A stretch of DNA of 64,000 bases from Hansfordia pulvinata (GCA_006538405.1 BJKQ01000001.1:2232001-2296000); one strand, 5' to 3'; shown: positions 43,697-56,068, counted from the first letter of the stretch. A program made the numbers and translations. Notes: a model not told the origin generated them from the letters alone.

Positions 43697-45937
43697 ATGG
43701 GTAAGTCCACGTCGTTTCCGTTTCTTGCAGCCCAACCCGACCTCCTCGCCCGCCTCTGTGCCGCCAGCCGAATTTCCGTGGAAACAGCCCTTTGGCGCCC
43801 ACCGCGACCGCCATCGGTATACATACACGAGAAGGGCAACTGCAGCCCCTCGGCTTGGAACGCGCGTTTCATGTCGGGCTTCGCCCGATGGACGTCCTTG
43901 TTCCTTGTTTGAGCACTGCCGCCACCTAGCTGCTCGCCGCGATCGTTCCCGGTCCTCGAATCCACTCCTTGGATCTATCGGCTTCTTGGGTCTCGCCATT
44001 CTCTTTACGCCGCGGCTTTTTTGGTTCCTTGGATTATTCGGCTATCGTTAGGAGCAGTCGTCATCCTAGTCGTTTAGCAGACCCAGCCCATCGGCCGCAC
44101 AGAGAGATGCCAGTCTTTCTCAACAGCCATGCGAAGGCGCGCACTCGCAGCGTACAGCTCGAAAAGAAGCTGAGCGAGCAGGCGTTTGCAACCCATCACG
44201 AACCGCATCGCGAGAATTGCACCAGTCCCGGCCCATCTCCTCGATCCAGCTCGCTCCCGGTCCAGGAAAACCAGCCTCCCATCCGTCATTATCGTAGCAT
44301 GCTTGTTGTCGATGCACCTAGTCTTGGTCCTCTGAAGCCCGTCACGTATGATGAGCTCTATGTCCAGGACGGGCACTACAGCTATGGTATAGTCCGCTGG
44401 CAGGCACTGGGCGAAGCAGCACACTTATTGACATTTATTCCTGCTGATTGAGATCATTCGCTAACAATACTGCCTGCATAGCTGCTAACGGCGCTTCGGG
44501 GTCGAGCTCCCCCGCTCCCACGGCTGGTAAGACACTACAATCCAGACCTGGAGAGATGGAAATTGCTGACAAGGCCCAGCTGCTTCTTCCGGTCCCATCA
44601 TCAACGACAGCAAGAACATTGTCCGCCGCAAGCTGACGGGCTACGTTGGCTTTGCGAACTTGCCCAACCAATGGCACCGCAAGAGCGTCCGCAAGGGCTT
44701 CAACTTCAATGTCATGGTTGTCGGTCAGTACCCCACTCACCTTTCCTCGATATCGCCACGCGCCATTGCTGACCATTTATAGGTGAATCTGGCCTGGGTA
44801 AATCGACACTGGTCAACACCCTGTTCAACACGTCTCTCTACCCCCCAAGGACCGCAAGGGACCTAGCCTTGACATAATACCCAAGACTGTCTCGATTCAG
44901 TCCATCAGCGCCGACATCGAGGAGGCTGGAGTTCGCCTCCGCCTCACCGTTGTTGATACCCCCGGCTTTGGTGACTTTGTCAACAACGACGAGTCTTGGA
45001 GACCGATTGTCGACAACATCGAGCAGCGCTATGACGCCTACCTTGATGCGGAGAACAAGGTCAACCGCATGAACATTGTGGACAACCGCATTCACGCTTG
45101 TGTCTTCTTCATCCAGCCCACTGGCCACTCGCTGAAGCCCCTGGACATTGAGGTCATGCGCCGTCTGCACAACAAGGTCAACCTGATCCCCGTCATTGCC
45201 AAGTCGGACACCCTCACCGACGACGAGATTGCCAGCTTCAAGGCCCGGGTAAGTAGAGCTCTCATGCATCCGCCATATGTGCATCGCTAACCGGAGTTCA
45301 GATCCTCGCCGACATTAAGTATCACGGCATCCAGATCTTTGAAGGCCCCCGTTACGAGCTCGACGACGAGGAGACCATCGCCGAGAACAACGAGATCATG
45401 TCCAAGGTCCCCTTCGCGGTTGTCGGTGCCACCAACGAGATCACCAATGTTGACGGGCGCAAGGTTCGCGGACGCCGCTACCCTTGGGGTGTCATTGAGG
45501 TCGACAACGAGGAGCACTGCGATTTTGTCAAGCTGCGGCAGATGCTGATCCGCACCCACATGGAAGAGCTCAAGGAGCACACCAACAACCTGTTGTACGA
45601 GAACTACCGTACCGACAAGCTCACTGCCATGGGTGTCGCCCAGGACCCCAGCGTCTTCAAGGAGGTCAACCCTGCTGTCAAGCAAGAGGAGGAGCGTGCC
45701 CTGCACGAGCAGAAGCTCGCCAAGATGGAAGCCGAGATGAAGATGGTCTTCCAGCAGAAGGTCGCCGAGAAGGAGAGCAAGCTGAAGCAGAGCGAAGAAG
45801 AGCTGTACGCTCGCCACCGCGAAATGAAGGAGCAGCTCGAGCGCCAAAGACTGGAGCTCGAGGAGAAGAAGTCCAGAGTCGAGAGCGGACGGCCACTGGA
45901 GAAGGAGGGCAAGCGCAAGGGTTTCTCCCTGCGTTAA
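43697..45937 (+). CDS. aspB: septin (Cdc3/AspB type), frame broken by one base
   Basis: Exons: 43697-43700 (ATGG), 44482-44526, 44580-44723, 44783-45248 and 45302-45937. The GTPase domain has the P-loop GESGLGKST, switch-type DTPGFGDF and VIAKSD, the septin block ([34 protein letters not shown]), then a C-terminal coiled coil ([20 protein letters not shown]) ending KGFSLR. Septins form hetero-oligomeric filaments at septa and hyphal tips. The frame breaks in the C6 run at 44841-44846: as written it reads YPPRTARD and stops, while one more C gives [15 protein letters not shown]. Exon 4 is also one base short for its splice phases. Restored length is 431 aa. The first intron is about 780 nt. 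It matches the Cdc3/AspB class best; the exact class is less sure than the family. Confidence 0.93.
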
Positions 45938-48293
45938 GCTTTTCCTTTCAACTTCATTTGAGCCACGATCAACGTCGAAGCCTTCATGATGCCGATACCA
46001 CTACAGCCTGCCGCTTTTCTTCGCTTCTTGTTTTTCAGTCTATACTTCCTTTAATTGCTCGCCCATCCCATAATATGCGCCACGGGTGGGTTTCATCGTC
46101 AGCTGGATCTATCCGGGTGGCTGGTACTTCCCTGGGAGTATGCAGCTCCTTGCTGGGCAGGCGTGCTGATTGGCGTCACATGAGACGGCGTTCATTGTCC
46201 GGGGATGCTTCTGCTGGATTTTGAACACTTTGCAAGATAATCAGTTGGTTTCTTCAGGGTTTTGACAAGCCGCATTACATTCCGCAGGGCAATTTCATTT
46301 GCATTGCCAAGTCGTCGCGCTGCCCACGAGGAAAACTACAAAGAAGAGAAACTGCTCAAGACCTGGACAAACAGATCTGGAAACGGCCATGCAACGCAAA
46401 CAGCTCAATATGGCGTGCTCATCCCGAGTGTGACCACCTCCCTCAGCAAAGCTTGGGACCTGTTGACAGCTATCGTTCGGATCATCAAGCCTTGTGCTGG
46501 GCTGTGACTGTTACGTCGCACGAGTGGGCCGGGGGTACTGTGATGCGCTCTGGCCTCAAAGACGTTTTGTGACCTGGCGCACACTTCCCCAAGGTCGACC
46601 GTCCATATTTTGCGCAAAAGGAAAAGCGAACAGACTCGACTCTCACGACTCTCAAATCCTCAAAACAAACTGGATGGCCTGTATTTTATGGAGACAAAGG
46701 ACGACCTCTATGGATGGGTCAGATGGGACCAGTCATCACTGACTTGTTGCCGGTCTGGTTGGAGGGAAGGGGAACTCCGGTGCCGCCTCAATGCATCCAC
46801 ACACATGTCGGACTTACCCGCGGTCCCCTCAGAAGCGGTTTTTCCTTGCATTTTATCCCCCATCGCCATCGCAGATTACTTTGTCTTCCTAATATTTTCC
46901 TAGTTGTCCCCTTTTAGGTCTTCGATGTGTAGTTTGTCGCTAGCTTAGGACTGAATTGAGCGGAACGGTTTTCTATTTGAGAAAAACAAATCCATAAAAC
47001 ACAACACATGAAGTATTTGCCGGTGATGAGCTATATGACACCAGCAGTCCGTAGCAGGCACAGCCGAATTTCTTCAGAATTTCCCGTGTTATGGTGTTCT
47101 GCTGCCCCTCCGTTTGGCCCGGTCTACGGTCTGGCAAAGATCGTGCGAATCGCCTTGGGCAGATGAAGACGAGTCAACGGTTTCAGCGTGTATCATGTGA
47201 ATCCAAGCCAGGCACCCATCGCTATACGGGTGGTATCCATTCCGGGCCATAGTGACAACTTCCAATACGGGAGCTGTTTACCCTTAGGCTGTTTCCGTGC
47301 CTGTGAGCGGAATCTGTGAGTAGTCCACCACATGTGTCTTTCCTGCGCGCGGATTCCTTTGCAGGGTATGACCGAGCTTAGTATGCTACGCTGATGTCAC
47401 TGGCCCGGCGCATGAGTTAATATCTCCTTTTGCAACTGGGCATGGGGGCCGAGTGTATGTTTCTGGGCGGGTGTGAAGAGATTCGCTCCTATCTTGCTAC
47501 CGCCGCAGACTGATCAGTTTTCTTGTGGGAGCTGTTGTGGTATGCTGCCCCCGGGTTTTGTTTCCTCATTCCTCATCCCTCCAAGAGGGTCTGTCCAGCG
47601 GAGATATGCAGAGGACTCGTGGATGTGGCCGCGGAAGTATCGGAGCAGCTCGTGCTACCTGCTCCTTTGGTGTCGCCATCACTTGTAGTCTCTGCCGAAG
47701 AAACCTCTTCAATCGCTACTTCTGCGTCGTGGACTTCACTTGGCGTCATGCTCCGGGCACTGATCGCCGGCGACCCGAATGGCGGGACTGGATCTGTTAG
47801 CAGTTGACCAAGTACAAGGGGCCTGTAGTGATGATGTGATTTTCTTAAGGACTTATACAAATTCTCGGCTCTTTTTGCTTATCTCGTACACGTCCAGGGA
47901 GAATGGTCCCCTGATGGCGGCGGGAGCCATCGAGATTTCAAACCTCTGGCTTGTCTTGCGATGCTATGTACAATACAACGTCGTGGCTGACGACAACCCC
48001 CCATTTCCGGTAGCCGCGGGTCATTCGCAGACCCTACCCCACTGAATTGAAAACCAGAGATGCGCGAGTCCAATCCCACTCCATTCCTCGTCCCTCTATT
48101 ATCAAATCATGTCGAGATCTGTTATACATGTGGAGGCTTGCCCCCGTCTTTCTACACTTGCATGTGGGTTACGAGAACCTCGGCCGGAGACGAGGCAGCT
48201 TCGAGCACCACGATGGTGCAGTGCTTTGCTCATCGAGGAGGTGTCCGGGGCCGAAATGCTGGCGTGGTGGCTGAGGTTTAGGAGACCGCTGGT
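45938..48293. other. convergent 3' regions and spacer
   Basis: 2.36 kb between the septin and the minus-strand uS4m stop. No gene is recognised; short frames in several phases look random. Confidence 0.5.
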
Positions 48294-49873
48294 CTACCTT
48301 CGCCTCAGGTACCACTGGTAGGCGAGCTGGTTCGCGAAGCTGTTGTAGGGGGTGGGCACCTCGGCCTGGCCCACACGGGCGACAGGGTGACGGAGGTAGA
48401 CGGCGGAGCAGACCGCCTGGTTGACTTCAAGGTATCGAGGAATATGAGCAAAGGGGGCCATGTATTTGCGGGGCGTCCAGGGGGTGTGGTACGGCTTGGT
48501 CGGGTCGATTGGGTTGTAGTCCAAGCGCCCAGACCTCGCGCTGTTGGTCAGTGTGAGCCGTTGGTCGAAGGTCAGAGACTCGTAGGGGCCGGCCTTGAGC
48601 TTGGCGGCACGAGTCCGCTTTGCGTACACGGCGGGATCTTCGCCGTCGCGCGGCGGCGGCGGCGCCACCTCGGGCGCCTCTTTGAGGCTGAGTTGCTGCA
48701 CCATGGAGTTGAGTTCCTGGAGGACGAGTTTTTGGTCTGTCTGGGGACGACCGAGGCGCGAGACCAGGGCCTTGGCCTCGTGGAAGAAGGTGCGCAGCCT
48801 GCGCTTCCCCTTGGCCTTGAGCTTGTTCTTCTCGTTCAACATCCATTTGGCCTGGGCGGCAAGTTCGAGGATCGCCTCCTTGGCAGGGCCCTTGTCGAAG
48901 GGCTGAGGCTTGGGAGCGTCCGTTGTGTCTGGGTCTTGGTTGGGGTTGGGGGTGGCGGCAGCAGGCTCCTCGGCGGAGTCGACGGCCTCGGGGTCGGCGT
49001 CCTCGGCTGCTTCAGTCGCCTTGGGCTTTCGCTTGGACTTGTAGCCGTCGCCCACTCCAGACGGGCCCGGGGGCGAGGGCTTGCCAGTGGCCATGAGCAC
49101 CATGTCGGGTTCAACCTGGAACATGTCGCCAGGGTTCAGCTGGTAGGCGGGATAGGGCATGATTTTGCCATTGACCTTGACGGCTCCGTGGACGCAGAAT
49201 TGGCGGGCTTGGCGAGCGCTGCTGGCGAACATGGCGCGGAAGACGGCAATGTCGAGGCGACGCTCCATGGGGCCGAATGTCATCTGCATGTAGGGTTTGG
49301 CGACGCGACGCTCGGGTAGAATGTATGCACTCGTACCATGTACCTTTCGTATGCCGGAGCCGCGGCCAGCAGCCAGCTCGGCACCATCGTGGGTGGCCAA
49401 GTATTGAGGGTCCATGTTGGTGACGCTGAGGAGACGGCGGTTGAAGAGTCGGGTCCACTTGCGCTCGACGACGTGCTCGCCGTGGTAGGCGCGCAGCAAC
49501 CCCTTTGCAATCCACTTATTCTGAAAGAGAGTTCTTCTCGTGCTGCCCATTTCGACGGGGTCGTGTCTGGGCCGTGCCATGTTGTACAGGTTGTATTTGT
49601 TCCATGTTTGTCTGACTTTCTAGTTGCCAGGGGACAAGTCAGCTGGTCAGTTCAGAGGAAGCGGCTTGAAGCCAATGAGCCGGAGGGAGCGGCAGGTACA
49701 CGGTTTGTGCCTGAGAAAGTGACGCGGCGGGCGGAAGTGGACGATGCGGACAACGCGGACGGCCAAGACAGAAGAGGTCGTGATGCAGAGCAGACGAGGA
49801 CGACTGGGGAGCTTGGGGGAGGATAGATTGGACGTACCGGCCTCTTCAGACCGTGGAATCTCCTGGGTCTCAT
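48294..49873 (-). CDS. NAM9: mitochondrial small-subunit ribosomal protein uS4m
   Basis: Two exons: 49873-49838 (MRPRRFHGLKRP) and 49619-48294, with a 218-nt intron (GTACGT...ACTAG), phase 0, giving 453 aa. The joined N-terminus reads GLKRPKVRQTWNKYNLYN, as expected for fungal mitochondrial S4. The S4 RNA-binding domain is MQMTFGPMERRLDIAVFRAM, SSARQARQFCVHGAVKVNGK, NPGDMFQVEP. A charged, Pro-rich fungal insertion and a C-terminal extension (YMAPFAHIPRYLEVNQAVC) follow. It belongs to the mitoribosomal small subunit. The ATG at 49580 would lose the conserved N-terminus. An 11-codon in-frame segment at about 49318-49350 contains GGTACGAGTGCATAC, which resembles the dispersed intergenic motif. 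Confidence 0.85.
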
Positions 49874-50571
49874 GTTGGAGCGTGAGCAGAGGCGAGCGAG
49901 TCGAAAATGCGGCCTTGACACAGCTGAATGGGCAGCTTGGGGGACCCAATGCGTGGGCGATGAGGCGTTGGAGAGGTGTGAGGTGGTTTTTTGGACAGGT
50001 CAGACGCGCTCTCGTCGCCAGTCGGGTCACCAAGTAAATTTTTGGCGGCCCGGGGGCACTCTGCTGGCTGGGGCCCCGGGGGTCGCGCAGCGAACGTCCA
50101 TCCAATACAGTGCTCAGGAAAGTGCAAGTACAGATACTTAGCCTCAGGTGGGCTGCTTGCCTCAGACCGCGTACCCGACTCTTGGAAGTGAGGCCAGCGA
50201 GGTACGGGAGTACCTGATATCGTGCTGAGCCATACATGTACTGGACATGATCCCGGCATGTGCTACCAGCATGCAAGCCTAGATTATACCTGATAAGTCG
50301 GTTCAGCTGCTTACAGGCATAAACCAGTCGAACATCCCCGATGTTTCATTGTCCAGTCAGACTTAGGTTTCGGCTTCAGCAGCCGAACAGAGAAACACGT
50401 CAAGACACGCTACAGAATGAACTTGGACATTGAAATGAACCACAACACTTTGATCACCAGGCGCCGTTGGGACCACTACCGAGATGCTGACTTCTGGTGG
50501 CCGTGGGGTGTGAAGCCTTTGCTGTCGACCGGAACAGATGGACAGACAGACGAGACGAACACATGATGATG
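49874..50571. other. intergenic region
   Basis: Promoter of uS4m and 3' region of the MFS gene. No gene is seen. Confidence 0.5.
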
Positions 50572-52627
50572 TTACTCGCCGCCGGCCGCAAAGGTGCTCC
50601 GCCGGCGCATGCGCGCGCCGAAGCGCCACAGCAGCAGCGGCGCGGGCCAGCCGATGACGATGCCGACGCCGGCCATGACGGTGCTGCCCCAGCCCAGGCC
50701 CAGCGGCGGCGCGTACAGCCGGTCCGCGAACAGCGGGAACCCGAAGCCGGCGGCCGAGCGCAGCACCGTCGCGGCCGCCACCGCGCTGGCGGCGTACCGC
50801 GGGTACGCGTCCACCAGGTACCCCTGGAGGCACCCGAAGCCCACGATGTTGCCCGCCCCGAACAGGAGCGCCCCGAGGTTCGGCACCACCCAGTGCGTGT
50901 GCGCCGCCGCCGACCACCCGTAGATCAGCAGCCCCGTCGGCCCCAGCAGCGCCGCCGGCACCATCAGCGGCACCCGGTACTCCGGCCGGCCCACGTCGCG
51001 GAGTAGCCAGCGCCACCTGCCACCGCCGCCGTTGCCGTGGTCGCTGCTGCTTTTCCCCGGTTCACCGCCGCCGCCGCCGCCGCCGCTCTCCTCGTCCGTT
51101 TCGAGCCTCTCCCTCCGCTTGAGCGCCGCGTACAGCCGGTCCTGCACCCGCGACCCCAGCTGCGCCCCCAGCAGAAACCCCAGCCCGATGCTGAGGTAGT
51201 TGAGGCCCCCGATCCCGACCGGCTCGCCGTAGCCCCCGGCCTCCACGGGGCCCGACCACAGCGCCGGGAACGACGACAGCATCAGGTACATCAGCCCGTA
51301 CAGGTACATCATGTACACGGCCAGCGCCTGGATGACGACCTGCGTCGCCAGCAGGCGACAGGGCCGCGTCAGCGCGGTGCCCAGCTTCCTCCCCAGTGCC
51401 CTCCACCCGCCCCCGCCCCCGCCCCCGGCCGCCGCCGCCGCTCGGTCGCGCCGCCGCCGCCGCCGCGCGAGCAGCAGCGGCGCGTACGTCTCGCGCAGCA
51501 GGAACCAGCCGGCGACCTGGGCGGCGGCGCCGGCGAGCGAGGCGGCGTGGAAGGCCCAGCGCCACGAGCCCGAGCCCTGCGTGATGAACCCGCCGGCGAT
51601 GGGCCCCACGGCGGGGCCCAGCAGGGGCATCAGCGTGTAGATGCCCAGGGCGGCGCCGCGCTGCTCCGGCCGCCACAGGTCCGCCAGCACCCCGCCGCCG
51701 ACGGCCAGCGGCGCCGAGCCCCCCAGCCCGGACAGGAACCGGAAGGCCAGCAGCTGGGCCCGCGTCCCCGCCAGCCCGCACCCCACGCTGAACGCCAGGT
51801 AGAACGCGTTCGACAGCCGCAGCACCACGACGCGCCCGTACACCTCGCTCAGGGGGCCGAAACTGTGGTGTGGGGGGGGCCCGCGGTTGATTCACGCGGT
51901 TGGAGTCAGTCGTTCTGTTCACGTCGGCGGTGATACCTTCCATGCCTCATCCGGGCGCGAATAGGGAGGAGGAGCTGGGAGGAGGAAGAAGTTGGGTAGT
52001 GAGGGAGAGGGGGGGGGGGGGGGGGGGGGACTGGGTGGGAGACTCGGTCGTATAGGGTAATATAAATTCGAAACCACACCACACACTCGGGAAAAGGGGC
52101 TGGGCGTAGGAAAGAAGGCCACTGGCCTAAGAGACGCGAGCCAAAAAAAAAAAAAAAGTGTGGAGGGCAGGGACTCACAGCAAAGGGCCCACGGCAAAGG
52201 CCAGCACAAAGATGGAAAGCACCATGGCCCGCTCCGCAGGGTCGGTAATGTTGAGATCCTCGCCGATCTGAACCAACGACGGCGCCACCATCGACGAGGC
52301 AAAGGGCGCCACCACGGTGAACATGGACACCACCACCGTCGCCGCCCACTTGCGCCCGTACGCCCAGTTCTTGGGGTTCTCCGGGTCGTCCGGCCCCGCC
52401 CAGTCAATGAGATTCGGGTCCGAGTCCGCGTCCGGGTCTATCCCCGTCCCCGCCTCCGTCTCCGGCTTCGTCGTTGATTTGCCCGTGGCCCCCGTATCTC
52501 CAGCTACGGGCCTCGACTGGCTCACCTCGGCGACCCCTTCGTTGCTAGATTGGCCAACCAGCTTGCGCTCCGTGCTGCAAGAGTAGTCCCCTTCGCTCTT
52601 TGTGGAGGTGTCGTTGGGCCATCCCAT
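50572..52627 (-). CDS. MFS multidrug-type transporter (DHA1 family)
   Basis: Exons 52627-52179 and 51862-50572 join in phase (GPLL then FGPLSEVYGR), giving 579 aa with a long N-terminal cytosolic region. Features of the 12-TM drug:H+ antiporters are ENPKNWAYGRKW before helix 1, FGPLSEVYGRVVVL (the loop 2-3 signature), GFRFLSGLGGSAPLAVGGG cut to FLSGLGGSAPLAVGGG, WRPEQRGAALGIYTLMPLLG, GPIAGGFI and WRWAFH, and a late block FGAGNIVGFGCLQGYLVDAY. The start is ambiguous: in-frame ATGs at 52810 and 52780 would lengthen the N-terminus by about 50-60 residues. The gene is very GC-rich, with Gly/Arg-rich loops in the central cytosolic segment. Substrate unknown; polyamine, drug or metabolite export are family possibilities. 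Confidence 0.85.
52009..52029 (+). repeat. poly-G run (21)
   Basis: 21 consecutive G on the plus strand, inside the 316-nt intron of the MFS gene (C run in the transcript). Confidence 0.95.
52143..52157 (+). repeat. poly-A run (15)
   Basis: 15 consecutive A near the donor end of the MFS intron (U run in the transcript). Confidence 0.95.
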
Positions 52628-53759
52628 GCGCCGGCGAGAAGTGACCTGTGGTAGGCTCGCGGCTCTCTGGTGGTGGCCAGGTGGACTCCAGATTCGAGGC
52701 GGCCTGGCAGTACAGAGGCTCCGAGTGCGCCGCGTTCGAGCCCCGCTGCCTTGTATCTCATCCGCGCCAGGCTCGTTGCCCCTCATGGCAAGGGGGGGTT
52801 TCTGCTCCATTCTAATCGATTCAAAGCATGCCCAAGCACGCTTGTTGGCGAAGCCGTGTCGAAAGAGTCCCCCGTGAGGAGAAGTCCCGAGGTTGAAGAG
52901 AGGACCAGCCACTGTGCTCGATCTTCCACGCCTGATCCTTTGTCCGCGAAATTTGCCGGATCTGCTGGTCGACAAGATTGAATCTCGTCCAATGACAGGG
53001 TGAAGGCGTAGCGAGTGTGCAAACAGCAGACTTCGCGGGCGGTTGTTGTGATCAGGATATTGAGGGCTGGGCACTTCCCTCTTGAGAGGTACATGTACGC
53101 AGCTGCGACGTTGAAAAGTCTAGGTCTCAATCAGGGGATGCCGCTAGACTGCTTGGCTGAGGTGAAATGGTCATGAAGGGCCAGTCAAAGACGGAGACTG
53201 CTTATCATGCTGGGGATCCGTGTCCTGGGCGGACTTTAACCTCAAACCCCGTTCGCGCCGTGTCAACACGCCGACGGAGTCAGGTGGACCGATGCGCAAG
53301 TACGAGTGCGGACAACTCGGGCCGCTGACATCCCAATGCCATTGGCAGTCATGCCGGCATGTTTGCCAGTCAGCGAATCAGAGCCGCCAGGGAAGGCTCA
53401 TCTACAAACAACCATGCGCTGGGACGGGTCGGAAAACAAGCTGCGCCTGGGTTTTGTACACAAGTCATAATGATTCCATTACAAGCTACTGCTTTTATCG
53501 AAAACCAAGCCACCAACGCCGTTGCCAAGCTGGGCAGAGGTTTCCCACGAGCTTGACGTGTTTCGCGTGCCACAGAAACAGGCCGACTGATCATGAAACC
53601 CTTCCACGGCAATTCCGCCCATGTCCCGCGCAAAGGCAGCGCGCGGCCGGACGGGGTCCTCCTTCAGAGGCCATTTGTATAAGCACATCAACGCACAACA
53701 AGGGGGTATGACAAGCCTTGACACAAGAGAGCGACACAGAAATCCCAAGGGCATGTGGA
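52628..53759. other. intergenic region
   Basis: Upstream region of the MFS gene, including possible N-terminal extension, and 3' region of the La gene. No other gene is seen. Confidence 0.5.
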
Positions 53760-55100
53760 CTACGCCGCCTCGGGCGCAGCCTCCTTCTGGTCAACCTTCT
53801 TGGCCGGAGGCTCGCTCGCACCGCCGTCGTCTTCTCTGGCACGCTTTCCGTTGTCCTTGTCGGCCTTGGAGCTGGGGGCGGTGTGGATAGTAGGGGGGCC
53901 GACCTCACGGTCGTCAGCGGGCTCCTGCTGGGGGGCGCCGCGGCCCGAGTCGTTGCGATCCCGACCGCGGCCGTTGTGGTTGCCGCGGCCACGACCGCGG
54001 CCTCTTCCGCCGCGGTTGTCCTTGAAGCCGTTGCGCTGGTCGTCGTCACGGCGCTTCTTCCAGTTGTCAGGGTCGCCCTTGAAGCCACCGCGCCCACGAC
54101 CACGACCTCCGCCACGCTGGTTGCCACGGTTGCCCCGGCCACCGTGGAAAGAGTTCTGGGGCTGGATCTTGCCTGAGCGAATGTCCTCGAGCTTCTCGGC
54201 CATGTAGGCGAGCTTGCTCATGATCATCAGAGGGTGGCCCTTCCATTGGGGCTTGGGGTCCAAGGCGAGGAACTTGTCGGCAGTCTCTTGGTCGGCCCAC
54301 TCGACGAAAACGGAGCCCTTGAAGTACTTGTTGTCGCCACGGCGAAGACGGACCGAGTTGAACTGGCCAAACTGGGAGAAGAAGGCCTCAATGTCGAACT
54401 GCGTGGAAGCCTCCTCATCTCCAAAGCCCTTAGCGTAGGTGCTGCGCTTCTCGGCGTCCTTGGGCTCCTTGGTCTTGAAAGGAACCTTGCGACGCAGAGT
54501 CTCGGAGCCCTCCTCGCCTTCCACGTCGAGAAAGTCGCTGTCCTTGAGAGCGGCGATGACGGCGGAGCGGGGCTGGAAGCGACGCATGCGCTTGAAGGAG
54601 GTAATGGTGGAGAGCTCGACGGGCTTGTTTTCCTCGCCGCCTGTGAGCTTCATGAGGAAAGCGTCCGAAGGCAGGTTGCTGTCACTGAAGTAAAAGTGGA
54701 CCTATCGAGATGTCAGTCAGTCGATCTCGGTCGAGCCCGCATGGCGCGAGGGTTTGGCGGTACATACCTGCTTGCGAATCTCCTTGGGGTCGTCGGTCTC
54801 GGGCAGAGAGGTCAGATCAGACTTGACGTTCTTCGAGTGGTCTTGTTCGTTGGCTGCCTTACGGCCGCTGACCCTCAGCATTCCCTCGGGGTAGTTTTGA
54901 GAGGAAGGTTTCTTGCCATTGCCGGCAGGCTTGCTGTCGCTGGCGCCATCCTTGCTCTCTTCCTTTTTGTCCGAGCCCTCGACGGGGGCGTCTTCGTGCT
55001 TAGCTGGGGCCTCGACGTCGGCAGCGGGGGCTTCGGGCGCCGCCTCAGCCTCGACGGCCGCCTGGGCAGGCTCGGTGGGCTTGGGCTCGTTGTCGCTCAT
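53760..55100 (-). CDS. La protein (Lhp1-type RNA-binding protein)
   Basis: Exons 55100-54768 and 54701-53760, with a 66-nt intron (GTATGT...CGATAG) in phase 0, giving 424 aa. An acidic, Ala/Pro-rich N-terminus (MSDNEPKPTEPAQAAV) precedes the La motif (RKQVHFYFSDSNLPSDAFLM, SFKRMRRF, AALKDSDFLDV), an RRM (YAKGFG, FDIEAFFSQFGQFNSVRLRR, GSVFVEWADQETADKFL) and an RGG-rich tail with a basic end that may serve as NLS. La binds UUU-OH ends of Pol III transcripts, protects pre-tRNAs and acts as an RNA chaperone in the nucleus. The intron falls exactly before the core of the La motif. Confidence 0.93.
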
Positions 55101-56068
55101 CTTGGCAAGAGAAATTGGCGGGGTCGTAGGGACGCGACAGTGATCGAATTGCAACGACTGGAAAGAGTCGCGGTAAGCTGAAGTGACCGAGAAAATCAAG
55201 CGCGGCGCAGCGGGGGGCAGCAGGGAGTGAAACATGTAGAGGGTGAGCACCATGCGAGGGCTGGTATCATGAAGTTGCGGTTGGATGTAGGATGGGCGGC
55301 AGGGAATAGAGGGGGGGAAGCGGAAGATCTTACGTCGCCAGTTGTTTGCGCAGCGCTCAGGCAAGCAATCCTACAACTGCTTCAGTCGAGAGATTGAGGT
55401 TTTGATGGCAAGCGTGAGTGAGATCGATATGCGCGGGGGTATCAAGCTGAGCTTCCAGTCCCGACGTTGTATGGTGGGAGCAGATTGCGTCGAAGCAAGA
55501 TTGGACGGGAGGAGGGACGCTGCTGGTGAGCCGCAGTTTTCCTACCTAAAGGCTGCGAGCCGCGCATCGCGTGCAGACCAGCCGTATCGATGGACGGGTA
55601 AAAAAAAAAAAAAGCTATGCGATTTATGCGGCTAACCCGTCTAACCAGCAGCCCCCCATCATCCACCGCCACCTACAAGTACCTCTCGCTACGAGGCTGT
55701 ACGAGGCGCAGGGTCTCGATTCGATGCGCACCTGCAGTCCCGGCTGCGCGGGCATCTGCACCGGTCTACGAGTACCAGCGCAGTACTCGTACCATCTGCA
55801 GCGCGTCTTCCGTCCCAGTCTGTGTGTGCGTTGGAGTACTCACCAGTCTACAAGCACGAGGAGATACCTCACCCGCACTTCCAATGGACATCCATGACCA
55901 TTTTCGGGCAGACGCCCAACCCCACCATCCATCAGAACGAACCCCCACCCTTCCCGCCCCCCAACTTTGGCGCGCCAATGTTCTTTCGCCAATTCGAAGC
56001 ACCAGACAACCCTCGATCTCACTGGGCAACACGTTCGGCCCTTGACCGCACGCGCGGGCTGGACCCCA

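Noticed and set aside
43104..44051. 315-codon open frame over the septin leader and first intron
   Set aside because: It begins with TTG, is low-complexity Ser/Pro/Leu and covers the septin start and intron. It is a CT-rich leader shadow.
54234..55181. 315-codon frame opposite the La gene, and a similar one opposite uS4m (48387-49319)
   Set aside because: Both are antisense shadows of GC-rich coding sequence in well-supported genes.
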